A stretch of DNA of 64,000 bases from Halalkalibacillus halophilus DSM 18494 (GCF_000423105.1 NZ_KE383978.1:283450-347449), one strand, 5' to 3'; shown: positions 17,315-25,494, counted from the stretch's first letter. Numbers and translations are program-made. The notes: a model not told the origin generated them from the letters alone.

Positions 17315-18340
17315 ATGGTATCGATTAAAGATGTCGCAAAAGAAGCTGGCGTTTCTGTAAGCGTCGTTTCGAAAGCTCTGAATAATTACCCTGATGTCGG
17401 GGAGAAGACGCGCATGCATATACTCGAAGTTGCCGAGCATATGAATTATGCGCCCAATCGAATTGCGAAAAACTTATCTTCTAAGAAAAACTCGGCAATT
17501 AGTTTAATCTCCTCCGGCTTCGAGGCGAATGACCAAAAGGATAATAACTCTTTTGAATTATTCAAAGGCATCTATTATGGCAGCCAGCAATTGAATGTTG
17601 ATTTTTCCATTTACTTCACGGATTCTTTTAAACAACGAGAACAAAGCTACGTCCAGTTTTGCCGAGAACGTAATATTGGTGGCGCGATTCTTCAAGGGAT
17701 TCGGTTGGACGACCCATTTTTTAAAGAAATGGTTGATACGAACGTACCTTGCGTATTAGTTGATGTCCTAGTAGAGGAGCCGATTGATTATGTCGGCAGT
17801 GTCTCCATTTGTAACCGAGAGGCAACCGCAGAAATGACCGATTATTTGATCGAACGAGGCCACACAGATTTGGCAATCATGGCTGGGACAAAAGAAGCTT
17901 ATGTCAACGAAGAACGACTAAAAGGTGTATATGATTCTACGGAAAAACTAGGACTAAAAATAAAAGGAGATTATATCCTTCACGCTGATTTTAACGACGA
18001 AAAAGCATACCAACTAGCACTTGATTTTTTGAAGGAACACCGACCAAGTGCTGTGATTTGTTTTAGTGATCTAATGGCTTACGGGGTGATTCGAGCGGCT
18101 CAAGAGTTAGGGGTTCGGGTTCCAGAAGACTTATCTGTAACAGGGTTCGATAATTCGATGATCAGTGGACTAACCTCCCCAACCATTACCACGATCTCGC
18201 AAGATTTCTTCGAGATGGGCAAAGCCTCTGCTTATTTATTGCACCAATTGATGAATGAAAGCGAGGAAGCAAAAGAAACGTTTCTAACCTATGAATTACT
18301 AGAACGACAAAGCGTAAAAGACTTAACGAAATCTCCATAA
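17315..18340 (+). CDS. LacI-family transcriptional regulator
   Basis: A 341-residue regulator with an N-terminal helix-turn-helix and hinge (IKDVAKEAGVSVSVVSKAL, then NYAPNRIAKNLSSKK) followed by a periplasmic-binding-protein-like sensor domain that ends with VTGFDNSMISGL and PTITTISQ. It should bind the CG-centred palindromes at 10749, and possibly 10783 and 12412, and respond to the operon's sugar or its phosphate. It is embedded in the operon it probably controls. AGGAAG in the end of the preceding gene is its ribosome site. Confidence 0.92.
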   Translation: MVSIKDVAKEAGVSVSVVSKALNNYPDVGEKTRMHILEVAEHMNYAPNRIAKNLSSKKNSAISLISSGFEANDQKDNNSFELFKGIYYGSQQLNVDFSIYFTDSFKQREQSYVQFCRERNIGGAILQGIRLDDPFFKEMVDTNVPCVLVDVLVEEPIDYVGSVSICNREATAEMTDYLIERGHTDLAIMAGTKEAYVNEERLKGVYDSTEKLGLKIKGDYILHADFNDEKAYQLALDFLKEHRPSAVICFSDLMAYGVIRAAQELGVRVPEDLSVTGFDNSMISGLTSPTITTISQDFFEMGKASAYLLHQLMNESEEAKETFLTYELLERQSVKDLTKSP

Positions 18341-18357
18341 GGAAAGGAAATTACATC

Positions 18358-19026
18358 ATGCCACGACTAGAACTAGTTATTTTTGATTTAGATGGAGTTA
18401 TTACAGATACTGCTGAACTACATTTTCAAGCTTGGAAAAGGTTAGCAGAAAGCCTTGGAGTTGAAATTGACCACGCGTTTAATGAACAGCTTAAAGGCAT
18501 TGGCCGCATGCAGTCTTTAGAAAAGATTTTAGAGCTCGGCGGAATGGAAAAGGAATATACAGAAGAAGAAAAAGTTGCTTTGGCAGCTGATAAAAATGTT
18601 CATTACCGAGCATTACTGGAAAGCTTGTCACCAAATGATATTTTAACAGGGATTTTGCCATTATTAGATCGTGTGAAAGAAAATCAAATTCCAATTGCAT
18701 TAGGTTCAGCCAGTAAGAATGCCACCTATGTGCTTGATGAGTTACGTTTGACAGACCGATTTGATTATATTGTAGACGCGAATCAAGTGAAGCATGGCAA
18801 ACCAGATCCTGAGACGTTTACGACAGCTGCAGACTATTTTAAGGTTCCATATGAGCACTGCTTAGGAATCGAGGATGCCCCAGCAGGTGTGGAAGCTGTG
18901 AACGCAGCAGGAATGTTTTCTGTCGGAGTAGGTAGTAAAGAAGATCTTTCACATGCCAATTACCGAGTTGATCATACCGGCGAACTCGATTTTGAGAAGA
19001 TTATTCAAGCATATGAAAATAAATAG
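18358..19026 (+). CDS. pgmB: Beta-phosphoglucomutase
   Basis: A 222-residue HAD-superfamily enzyme with a C1 cap domain. The nucleophile Asp10 and acid-base Asp12 are in FDLDGVITDTAE, motif II is GSASKN, motif III is the Lys of KHGKPDPE and motif IV is IEDAPAGVEA. It converts beta-glucose 1-phosphate to glucose 6-phosphate, exactly the product the flanking inverting GH65 phosphorylases release, so the operon feeds glycolysis with only one ATP-requiring kinase step per disaccharide. AAGGAAAGG precedes the ATG. Confidence 0.94.
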   Translation: MPRLELVIFDLDGVITDTAELHFQAWKRLAESLGVEIDHAFNEQLKGIGRMQSLEKILELGGMEKEYTEEEKVALAADKNVHYRALLESLSPNDILTGILPLLDRVKENQIPIALGSASKNATYVLDELRLTDRFDYIVDANQVKHGKPDPETFTTAADYFKVPYEHCLGIEDAPAGVEAVNAAGMFSVGVGSKEDLSHANYRVDHTGELDFEKIIQAYENK

Positions 19027-19084
19027 AGAAGATATAAAACGATAATAAGATCGTGTCAAATCAAAGGTTATGGGAGGGCTGTAC

Positions 19085-21337
19085 ATGACGTGGACGTTAA
19101 CAAACACATCATTAGATCAACAACAGCTATTAGTAAATGAAAGCTTGATGTTTCTTGGAAATGGCTACTTAGGGGTACGTGGCAATTTTGAAGAAGGGTA
19201 TAGCTCAGATTATAAAACGATTCATGGTGCTTACATTAATGCATTGCATGAAAATGTGGCCATTCAATACGGGGAGAAATTATACGGCTTTCCTGACGAC
19301 CAACAAAAATTGGTAAACGTCATTGACGCCCAAGGAATAGAGATACATATAGACGGGGAACGTTTTCAGTTATTTGAAGGAGATATCATTTCTTTTGATC
19401 GTAATTTATATATGGATCAAGGGTACTCCGAACGAATTGTCCATTGGAGGTCGCCGAAAGGGAAAGAAGTGAGACTCACTTTCAGGCGGCTCGTTTCGTT
19501 TGTGATCAAGGAACTTTTCGCTATTCATGTGAAAATAGAACCCATTTCACCCATTCAAACGATCCAAGTTACTTCCACAGTAAATGGGGATGTAACCAAT
19601 TATACAGAAGAAGGCGACCCACGTATTGCTTCCGGGCATGCGAAGCTGATTCATGGAAATACGGCTTGGAAAGAAGAAGGCTACACAAAAGTAAAGGCAC
19701 ATGCAAAGCGGTCGGAGCTTGAAGTTGCCTGTGTAACAGCCTATGACGTCAATCTTCCAGATGTCGATGCTTCTCATGAAGCGATTGATCACCGAATCGT
19801 AGATACCTTTACAGTAGATGGAGAGCGTGTATTTGAATTAACGAAATATAATGTCTATACAGATACATTGCGACACGAGGATCAGCTGTTTGAACGAGGC
19901 GTGTCGATTCAACAAAACATCTCGACATTTGAAGATATGTTAACGCAACAACGAACGTATTTAGATGAATTTTGGAAAGTGACAGATGTTGAAATTGACG
20001 GCGATGCATCCTTACAAGAAGGGATCCGTTTTAACCTTTACCATCTGCTTCAATCGGTTGGAAAAGATGCAGTTAGTAATATTGCTGCGAAAGGTTTATC
20101 TGGCGAAGGGTATGAAGGGCATTACTTTTGGGATACAGAAATTTATATCTTCCCAGTCTTTTTGATGACTAATCCTGAAATCGCTAAAAAACTTTTAATG
20201 CACCGTTTCTCAACCCTTGATGATGCTCGAGAGCGGGCGAAAGAAATGGGACATCGAAAAGGGGCGTTATTCCCTTGGCGAACGATTACCGGGCCAGAAA
20301 GCTCTGCCTTTTTCCCGGCTGGTACTGCACAATATCACATTAGTGCAGATATTGCCTATAGCTTTATCCAGTATTATTTAGTAACTGGGGATGAGCAATT
20401 TAAGCAGATCTATTTAGCGGAAGTGCTATTTGAAACGGCTAGATTATGGGCTGCTACTGGGTTTATGAAAGACGGCAAATTCCTGATTAATAACGTGACG
20501 GGCCCCGATGAGTATACATGTATTATAAACAATAATTATTACACAAACTCGATGGCCAAATATAACTTAGAGTGGGCATGTAAAATTTACGGGCAACTGG
20601 AGACAGACGAAGTGTCAAGCCGATTGGACGTAACAGAAGAAGAAGTCGATACTTGGAAAGAAGCGGCTGACCATATGTATTTACCATATGATGAAGAGAA
20701 AGGGATCCATGCGCAAGATGATTCTTTCTTAAATAAAGAAGTGTGGGATTTAGAGAATACACCTAAAGATCACTTTCCTTTGCTATTGAATTACCATCCG
20801 TTGACACTTTATCGTTACCAAGTCAGTAAGCAAGCGGACACGGTCTTATCGCACTTTTTAATCGAACAATACGCAGATAACGACATCATACGTCGTTCGT
20901 ATGATTATTATGAAAAGGTGACGACCCATGATTCTTCGCTTTCTTATTGTGTATTTAGTATCATGGCTGCGAAGCTTGGAAAAGAAGAGAAGGCGTATAA
21001 TTATTTTAATGAAACAGCAAGATTAGACATTGATAATTTGCACAAGAATACAAAAGATGGCCTGCATATGGCGAACATGGGTGGTACGTGGCTTGCGATG
21101 GTCTATGGCTTTGCAGGATTACGAATCAAAGAAACGGGGCTGCACTTTACGCCGACAAAAGTGGAAAAGTGGAAGCACCTGACGTTCCCAATACGTTTCC
21201 ACGACCGCTTATTAAAGTTGCATTTAGCTGACACAACGATGACGTACGAGCTTGTGGAAGGCGACGCGCTGACTATTTACCATCATGGAGAAGCAGTTTC
21301 ATTAGAAGCAGGCCAAGAAGTTAAAAAAGATATATAA
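19085..21337 (+). CDS. Glycoside phosphorylase GH65 (second copy)
   Basis: A 750-residue GH65 enzyme, diverged from the first copy throughout. It keeps LGNGYLGVRGNFEEG at the N-terminus, GHYFWDTEIYIFP in the pocket and Glu476 in VTGPDEYTCIINNN as the general acid. The ATG at 19070 lies inside the GGGAGGG ribosome site, so the ATG at 19085 is the probable start. It follows pgmB by 58 bases. Two different GH65 enzymes in one operon suggest a mixture of linkages, for example maltose with kojibiose or nigerose, but which copy handles which is not visible. Confidence 0.91.
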   Translation: MTWTLTNTSLDQQQLLVNESLMFLGNGYLGVRGNFEEGYSSDYKTIHGAYINALHENVAIQYGEKLYGFPDDQQKLVNVIDAQGIEIHIDGERFQLFEGDIISFDRNLYMDQGYSERIVHWRSPKGKEVRLTFRRLVSFVIKELFAIHVKIEPISPIQTIQVTSTVNGDVTNYTEEGDPRIASGHAKLIHGNTAWKEEGYTKVKAHAKRSELEVACVTAYDVNLPDVDASHEAIDHRIVDTFTVDGERVFELTKYNVYTDTLRHEDQLFERGVSIQQNISTFEDMLTQQRTYLDEFWKVTDVEIDGDASLQEGIRFNLYHLLQSVGKDAVSNIAAKGLSGEGYEGHYFWDTEIYIFPVFLMTNPEIAKKLLMHRFSTLDDARERAKEMGHRKGALFPWRTITGPESSAFFPAGTAQYHISADIAYSFIQYYLVTGDEQFKQIYLAEVLFETARLWAATGFMKDGKFLINNVTGPDEYTCIINNNYYTNSMAKYNLEWACKIYGQLETDEVSSRLDVTEEEVDTWKEAADHMYLPYDEEKGIHAQDDSFLNKEVWDLENTPKDHFPLLLNYHPLTLYRYQVSKQADTVLSHFLIEQYADNDIIRRSYDYYEKVTTHDSSLSYCVFSIMAAKLGKEEKAYNYFNETARLDIDNLHKNTKDGLHMANMGGTWLAMVYGFAGLRIKETGLHFTPTKVEKWKHLTFPIRFHDRLLKLHLADTTMTYELVEGDALTIYHHGEAVSLEAGQEVKKDI

Positions 21338-21352
21338 AGAGGGGTGCACGTG

Positions 21353-22651
21353 ATGTCGAAACCGAATATTGTAATGATGATCTCGCATGACTCAGGTCGA
21401 TATCTAGGGACTTATGGAAGAAATGTTCAGACACCAGAGATTGACGACCTTGCATCTTCTGGGATCCAATTTGAAAATTACTTCTGCTCCCAACCACAAT
21501 GCAGTCCAAGTCGCGCCAGTATTTTAACTGGAAAATACGGTCATAATAACGGCATGACTGGGCTAGCACATATGGGCCATTCCCTTCACGGGGACATAAA
21601 CACACTACCTTCGAAACTGAAAGAAGCAGGGTATCAAACTGGTTTGATCGGGTTATATCATGAATCGATCGAAGGGGAATTTTCACCAGAACGATTAGGA
21701 TATGAGTATTACGAACAAGTGGAAGGTAACTGGGCGGACGGTGTTGCCGGTTCCTTCGATACGTTTTTAGCTGAAAGAGAAAATGAACGCCCTTTCTATC
21801 TTTCACTTGGATTTGAAGAAACGCACCGGCCATTTGATCAATACGAACCTGTCGATCTAGATGAAGTTGTTGTGCCAGACTACCTTCCAGACACAAAAGA
21901 AGTAAGAAGGGATTTTGCGGAATTTTACCGATCAGCGATGGATATGGATGATGCTGTTGGTAAGATTAAGAAGTCGCTTATGAAGCACGGCTTTGATGAC
22001 AATACTATTGTGATTTTTACAACTGATCATGGCATTGCTTTTCCACGCGCAAAAGGAACACTCTACGATTCCGGCTTAGAAACAGCTTTTATCATGAAAT
22101 TCCCAAGTGGGATGTACGACCAAGGATTTAAATCGGAAGCCTTATTATGTAACGTCGACCTCATGCCGACGCTTTTAGATGTGGTGAATGCCAACACACC
22201 AGTTGATTTAGATGGAAAAAGCTTTCTTCCATTAATCGAAGGAAAAACGGAAGAAGGAAGAGATCACTTCTTTGCCGAAATGAGTTGGCATGATAAATAC
22301 CACCCTATGCGGGGAATACGAACGAAACAATATAAATATATTCGTAACTTTGAACACGGCCCGAAAGTGTATATGCCGTATGATCTTCATATAAGCCTGA
22401 CGGGAGAAGCGGTACGGGAAGCTTTCTACAAGCCAAATGTTTCAGAAGAATTATATGATTTATATCGTGATCCACATGAACTGGTTAATATAATCGATAA
22501 CCCGGAATTTTCCGATATAAAATTAGATTTGCGTAATAAAGTGAAACAGTGGATGGAAGAATCAGATGATCCACTTCTGAAAGGCCGAGTACCAGGTTAT
22601 GAAGCCGAGGAATGGAAACAGATAACGGACGGTTTCGAATCAAATAAGTAA
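21353..22651 (+). CDS. Cysteine-type sulfatase, sulfamidase-like (S1 family)
   Basis: A 432-residue sulfatase. The formylglycine site is Cys50 in CSPSRASILTG, so it needs modification by the FGE encoded next. The N-terminal metal region reads ISHDSGRYLGTYG, and the stretch after the active site (GHNNGMTGL) resembles N-sulfoglucosamine sulfohydrolase-like S1_8 members. No signal peptide is present, so it must act on small sulfated or sulfamated sugars after import. The open frame extends to a GTG at 21344 inside the AAGAGGGG ribosome site; the ATG at 21353 is preferred. It follows the second GH65 by 15 bases and is probably part of the same transcript. Confidence 0.87.
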   Translation: MSKPNIVMMISHDSGRYLGTYGRNVQTPEIDDLASSGIQFENYFCSQPQCSPSRASILTGKYGHNNGMTGLAHMGHSLHGDINTLPSKLKEAGYQTGLIGLYHESIEGEFSPERLGYEYYEQVEGNWADGVAGSFDTFLAERENERPFYLSLGFEETHRPFDQYEPVDLDEVVVPDYLPDTKEVRRDFAEFYRSAMDMDDAVGKIKKSLMKHGFDDNTIVIFTTDHGIAFPRAKGTLYDSGLETAFIMKFPSGMYDQGFKSEALLCNVDLMPTLLDVVNANTPVDLDGKSFLPLIEGKTEEGRDHFFAEMSWHDKYHPMRGIRTKQYKYIRNFEHGPKVYMPYDLHISLTGEAVREAFYKPNVSEELYDLYRDPHELVNIIDNPEFSDIKLDLRNKVKQWMEESDDPLLKGRVPGYEAEEWKQITDGFESNK

Positions 22652-22702
22652 CAAGGCGGGGGTGTATACTACATCCCTGTTTTAGTACATAGGAGAATAA
22701 AA

Positions 22703-23593
22703 ATGAAAGAAAAATCATGCTGCGCTCCGAGTAGAGGGGTAAAATTAAATATTCCCACTCAAGTGAAACAGATTGAAGGAAACTCTATTATTCCTTCCGT
22801 CTCCATTAACGGGGGAGAATTTTTAATGGGTTCGGATGCACCTGATATCAATCCTCATGACGGAGAGGCTCCTGTTAGAACAGTTGCAGTAGATTCATTT
22901 GAGATCGATCAAACGGTGGTCACCAACGAATCTTTCAAGAAATTTGTAGAAGCAACTGGCTATGTAACAGACGCAGAACAATTCGGCTGGTCCTTTGTGT
23001 TCCACCTTCTCATAAACGATGCGAATAAATACGCCGCAAAAGAACGTGTGCAACAAACTCCCTGGTGGATTGTTGTAGAAGGTGCTGATTGGAAACACCC
23101 AGAAGGACCAGCGTCTGACGTAAAAGATAGACCCGATCATCCAGTCGTGCATGTTTCTTGGAATGATGCGATTGCTTATTGTAACTGGTCGGGTCAGCGA
23201 TTACCAACAGAAGCGGAGTGGGAATATGCCGCAAGAGGTGGCCTGGAGCAGAAGCGCTACCCATGGGGCGATGAATTTTTGTTAGAAGGAAGATACATGT
23301 GTAATATTTGGCAAGGAAAGTTTCCAACCGAAAACACGATGGAAGACGGTTACTTTTCCACAAGCCCAGTCGGAGCATTTCCTGAGAACGGCTATGGCCT
23401 AGATCAAATGGTCGGAAACGTTTGGGAGTGGAGTGCTGACTCATTTAAGGAAGATAATGCAGAAGTCAAAACCATGCGAGGCGGATCTTATTTATGCCAT
23501 GACTCCTACTGCAACCGCTATCGAGTCGCCGCACGCACAGGCAATACAAAAGACAGCTCAGCCGGAAATATCGGCTTTCGCTGCGTGAAGTGA
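22703..23593 (+). CDS. Formylglycine-generating enzyme (SUMF1/FGE family)
   Basis: A 296-residue enzyme of the FGE-sulfatase fold that oxidises the active-site Cys of sulfatases to formylglycine. GGEFLMGSD opens the domain, RLPTEAEWEYAARGG and VGNVWEWSAD are core signatures, and the catalytic copper-binding pair is Cys265 and Cys270 in GSYLCHDSYCNRYR. This aerobic maturase matches its neighbour, the Cys-type sulfatase. Oddly, its own N-terminus has CCAPSR, which contains a CxPSR sulfatase-type substrate motif (Cys7 to Arg11). TAGGAG precedes the ATG. A repeat array follows the gene. Confidence 0.92.
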   Translation: MKEKSCCAPSRGVKLNIPTQVKQIEGNSIIPSVSINGGEFLMGSDAPDINPHDGEAPVRTVAVDSFEIDQTVVTNESFKKFVEATGYVTDAEQFGWSFVFHLLINDANKYAAKERVQQTPWWIVVEGADWKHPEGPASDVKDRPDHPVVHVSWNDAIAYCNWSGQRLPTEAEWEYAARGGLEQKRYPWGDEFLLEGRYMCNIWQGKFPTENTMEDGYFSTSPVGAFPENGYGLDQMVGNVWEWSADSFKEDNAEVKTMRGGSYLCHDSYCNRYRVAARTGNTKDSSAGNIGFRCVK

Positions 23594-23643
23594 TCGGAAC
23601 GTCTTTGGCTGGATAACGATGATAAGGCGGATAAGTTGCTGCA

Positions 23644-23919
23644 AAGTCTGATAAGTCGCTGGTAAGTCTGATAAAAAGGAATTAAGTCTGATAAGTCGCT
23701 GGTATGTCTGATAAAAAGGAATTAAGTCTGATAAGTCGCTGGTATGTCTGATAAAAAGGTTAAGTTGGATAAGTTCACGCTAAGTTGGATAAAGAGAAAT
23801 TAAGTTGGATAAGTTCATGCCAAGTTGGATAAAGAGGAATTAAGTTGGATAAGTTCATGCTAAGTTGATAAAAAGAAATTTAATTGAATATGTTTCACGA
23901 AGTTGGATAAAATTTTCGC
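23644..23919. repeat. Tandem array of 40-base units (two 20-base halves)
   Basis: The spacer after the FGE gene holds about seven consecutive units beginning at 23644, 23684, 23724, 23762, 23802, 23842 and 23882 (40, 40, 38, 40, 40, 40 and about 38 bases). Each unit is two 20-base halves built on AAGTCTGATAAGTCGCTGGT in the first three units and AAGTTGGATAAGTTCATGCT in the later ones. A degenerate lead-in with GATAAG starts near 23612. No open frame is plausible. The rest of the spacer to 24045 is AT-rich with nothing I can name. Confidence 0.9.
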
Positions 23920-24045
23920 TAGTAAAACTTTGATGAATTTCAGCAGCTATTGAGCAAGTTTTATAACAAGTGACTAACTATCATTCATAACATCCCGTCA
24001 CATTGGTCATACTACGACTATATTGTGGAAAAGGAGGTTATTCGA

Positions 24046-24270
24046 GTGAAAATGCAGTGGTTGAAGTTATTTTTAGTAATTAGTTTAAGTTTCGGTTTAC
24101 TTATTGGTTGTGCAACAGACGACACACCAGAAGAAGATCCTGGATTAGAAGAACCGAATGAGGATGATCCAGCTATGGAACAAGATGAAGAAAATGATGA
24201 TCAGAATCAATCAGAAGATGATCCAATGCAAGACGAGCTAGACGAAGAGGAAAATGAAGAAGGAATGTAA
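24046..24270 (+). CDS. Small acidic lipoprotein
   Basis: A 74-residue predicted lipoprotein. The signal peptide ends at LLIGC with Cys22; the mature part is almost entirely Asp, Glu, Gln and Asn (EEDPGLEEPNEDDP and similar) without a folded domain. An ATG at 24025 is in frame, but AAAGGAGG lies eight bases before the GTG at 24046, which gives a normal signal peptide. It probably forms a disordered anionic tail on the membrane surface. Function unknown. It stands alone, followed by a strong terminator. Confidence 0.72.
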   Translation: MKMQWLKLFLVISLSFGLLIGCATDDTPEEDPGLEEPNEDDPAMEQDEENDDQNQSEDDPMQDELDEEENEEGM

Positions 24271-24280
24271 TATTCGATAT

Positions 24281-24318
24281 AGAAAAGATCCCAAGCAAGA
24301 TTGCTTAGGATCTTTTCT
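24281..24318 (+). terminator. Intrinsic terminator after the small lipoprotein
   Basis: A long stem, AGAAAAGATCCCAAGCAA against TTGCTTAGGATCTTTTCT, with one mismatch and a tiny loop; the T-rich 3' arm serves as the release tract. Confidence 0.85.
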
Positions 24319-24331
24319 AATATCAATTTGT

Positions 24332-24431
24332 ATTTTAGCCGTCGCAAACATATATCAGCGCTCATTCGGAAATATCAGCCCTCACCCGAATATATCAGCC
24401 CTCGCAAAAACACTTCAACCCTAACCACAAC
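24332..24431. repeat. Phased array with exact 20-base period
   Basis: Five units start at 24332, 24352, 24372, 24392 and 24412, each exactly 20 bases long, with the core ATATCAGCCCTC followed by a variable tail. Outer units are degenerate. On the minus strand the tails read TTCGGGTGAG or TTTGCGAG, echoing the TTCGGGTGA motifs of the arrays at 6.6 and 14.6 kb. It lies between two convergent genes and their terminators. Confidence 0.85.
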
Positions 24432-24468
24432 AACAGAAAACGGCAACAGCTCGAAAGCTATTACCGTT
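24425..24468 (-). terminator. Terminator of the YjfB-like gene
   Basis: On the minus strand the hairpin AACGGTAATAGCT / AGCTGTTGCCGTT with a TTCG loop follows the stop codon by about six bases and is trailed by a moderately T-rich stretch. Confidence 0.65.
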
Positions 24469-24473
24469 CTCGA

Positions 24474-24662
24474 TTAGGCTTTGAGATCGATGGATTGGCC
24501 GCGGGATGGGTCAGTCGCACTGACGCCTGTCGTGTCCAATAATTTCTCGAATGCTTCTCCTTGTTGCTCCATCTGATCTTTCATTTTTCCTGCTAGCCCT
24601 ACACCAAACTGCTGTTTCGCAGAGACTTGGTGCATGGCGATTGAAGCTGCAGCTACATCCAT
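24474..24662 (-). CDS. YjfB-like putative motility protein
   Basis: A 62-residue peptide starting MDVAAASIAMHQVSAKQQFG, the pattern of the YjfB motility family (PF14070), ending after a short helix and an Asp-rich tail. The family is tied to motility regulation in Bacillus by annotation; a mechanism is not known. A second ATG five codons upstream (24677) exists, but GAGGTG sits eight bases before the ATG at 24662, and family members begin with MD. It is transcribed away from comK. Confidence 0.75.
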   Translation of the reverse strand: MDVAAASIAMHQVSAKQQFGVGLAGKMKDQMEQQGEAFEKLLDTTGVSATDPSRGQSIDLKA

Positions 24663-24806
24663 GATAACACCTCGCATTCCTTACTAATCATATCGACAGT
24701 TACCAAAAAGTATTAAATTTTTATAGGGAAAATTGTAAAATATAAATAAAGTTATAAGAAGTATTTGTCATTTATTAGAATATGTTGTAAAATAAATTAG
24801 AGGAAA

Positions 24807-25350
24807 GGACTATTTCATTTTGACTATAAATTTCTATAATCAAAATGATAAAAGGAGAAAATATAATGAAAACTTTAGAAAACTATATAATAAATGAGGA
24901 TACTTTAATTATTGAACCGTGTTATGAAAATAATGTTCATCAAAGTAAAATTACCGAGCGTGATCAGGTTATTTACAGTGAACAAAAGCCGATTGATATT
25001 GTGAATTACTCTTGCCTAATGAGAGGATTTACAACGATGGATGGTAGAAGGAAAGCAATGAAGTTTGTTACGAATAAACAAAGAAAATTACCTATTCCAA
25101 TTGATCAGAAGGATATCGTTTTTATTCCTACAAAAGCAGAGAAGGATTATGATTGTGCTTGGCTCTCTTTTAAATATATTGATAAGGTAGTATCAACTTC
25201 TTTCGATGAGACGGTTACGGTAGTTATTTTTACAAACGGTCATAAAGTAAAGCTTCAAGTGTCTCTTCTAACAATGCAAAGACAAATACATTTCGCAGGC
25301 TACATATACGCGTTATTAAATAAATAGAAATTCTCAAAATGAAATAGTCC
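24807..25350. repeat. Inverted repeat flanking comK
   Basis: GGACTATTTCATTTTG at 24807-24822 is matched exactly by its reverse complement CAAAATGAAATAGTCC at 25335-25350. Inside these arms a further nine bases, AATTTCTAT at 24829-24837, match ATAGAAATT at 25324-25332, with inner gaps of six and two bases. The left arm ends just before the comK ribosome site, and the right arm covers the comK stop codon. The arms therefore enclose exactly this one gene. Confidence 0.85.
24866..25327 (+). CDS. comK: ComK-like competence transcription factor
   Basis: A 153-residue member of the ComK family, the activator of DNA-uptake genes that binds A/T boxes. Family features are the early LIIEPCYENN segment, SCLMRGFTTMDGRRKAMKFV (matching the conserved SCxxxGxxxxGRKxxxxxx block) and the aspartate-rich FDETVTVVIFTNGHKVKL region. 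It is shorter at the C-terminus than the 192-residue Bacillus subtilis protein, like many secondary ComK forms. The frame opens at 24845, but AAAGGAG before the ATG at 24866 sets the start. It is enclosed by a striking inverted repeat. Confidence 0.85.
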   Translation: MKTLENYIINEDTLIIEPCYENNVHQSKITERDQVIYSEQKPIDIVNYSCLMRGFTTMDGRRKAMKFVTNKQRKLPIPIDQKDIVFIPTKAEKDYDCAWLSFKYIDKVVSTSFDETVTVVIFTNGHKVKLQVSLLTMQRQIHFAGYIYALLNK

Positions 25351-25351
25351 T

Positions 25352-25384
25352 GGAGTCGGCAATCGCCGGCTCTTTTCCTTTTTA
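25352..25384 (+). terminator. Intrinsic terminator after comK
   Basis: The stem GAGTCGGC/GCCGGCTC with an AATC loop is followed by TTTTCCTTTTT. It begins directly after the right arm of the comK inverted repeat. Confidence 0.85.
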
Positions 25385-25414
25385 TGAACATCTTGTGAAC
25401 ATAGGTCAAAAGCA

Positions 25415-25443
25415 TTGTAATCGTTTAAATCTTTCCGTAAAAT
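25415..25443 (+). promoter_or_regulatory. Sigma-A promoter of the efflux operon
   Basis: TTGTAA at 25415-25420 and TAAAAT at 25438-25443 are separated by 17 bases. The start point would fall within the TetR-type operator that follows. Confidence 0.7.
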
Positions 25444-25453
25444 AAAATGTGAC

Positions 25454-25463
25454 TGACTGGTCA
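25454..25463. promoter_or_regulatory. Probable TetR operator
   Basis: TGACTGGTCA, a TGAC-N2-GTCA palindrome, begins ten bases after the -10 box and so overlaps the expected start point. The flanking TGACTGACTGGTCATT looks like the operators of TetR-family efflux regulators. The product of the gene starting at 25495 is the likely ligand-released repressor. Confidence 0.6.
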
Positions 25464-25494
25464 TTCTAGTTAGCGGAAGAGAAGGTGACAAAAC

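Noticed and set aside
19444..19722. 92-codon open frame within the second GH65 gene
   Set aside because: Internal to a well-supported coding region in another frame, without a ribosome site.
23644..23919. Possible CRISPR array
   Set aside because: Units follow each other without unique spacers, each unit is an internal double of 20 bases, and no cas gene is present in the window.
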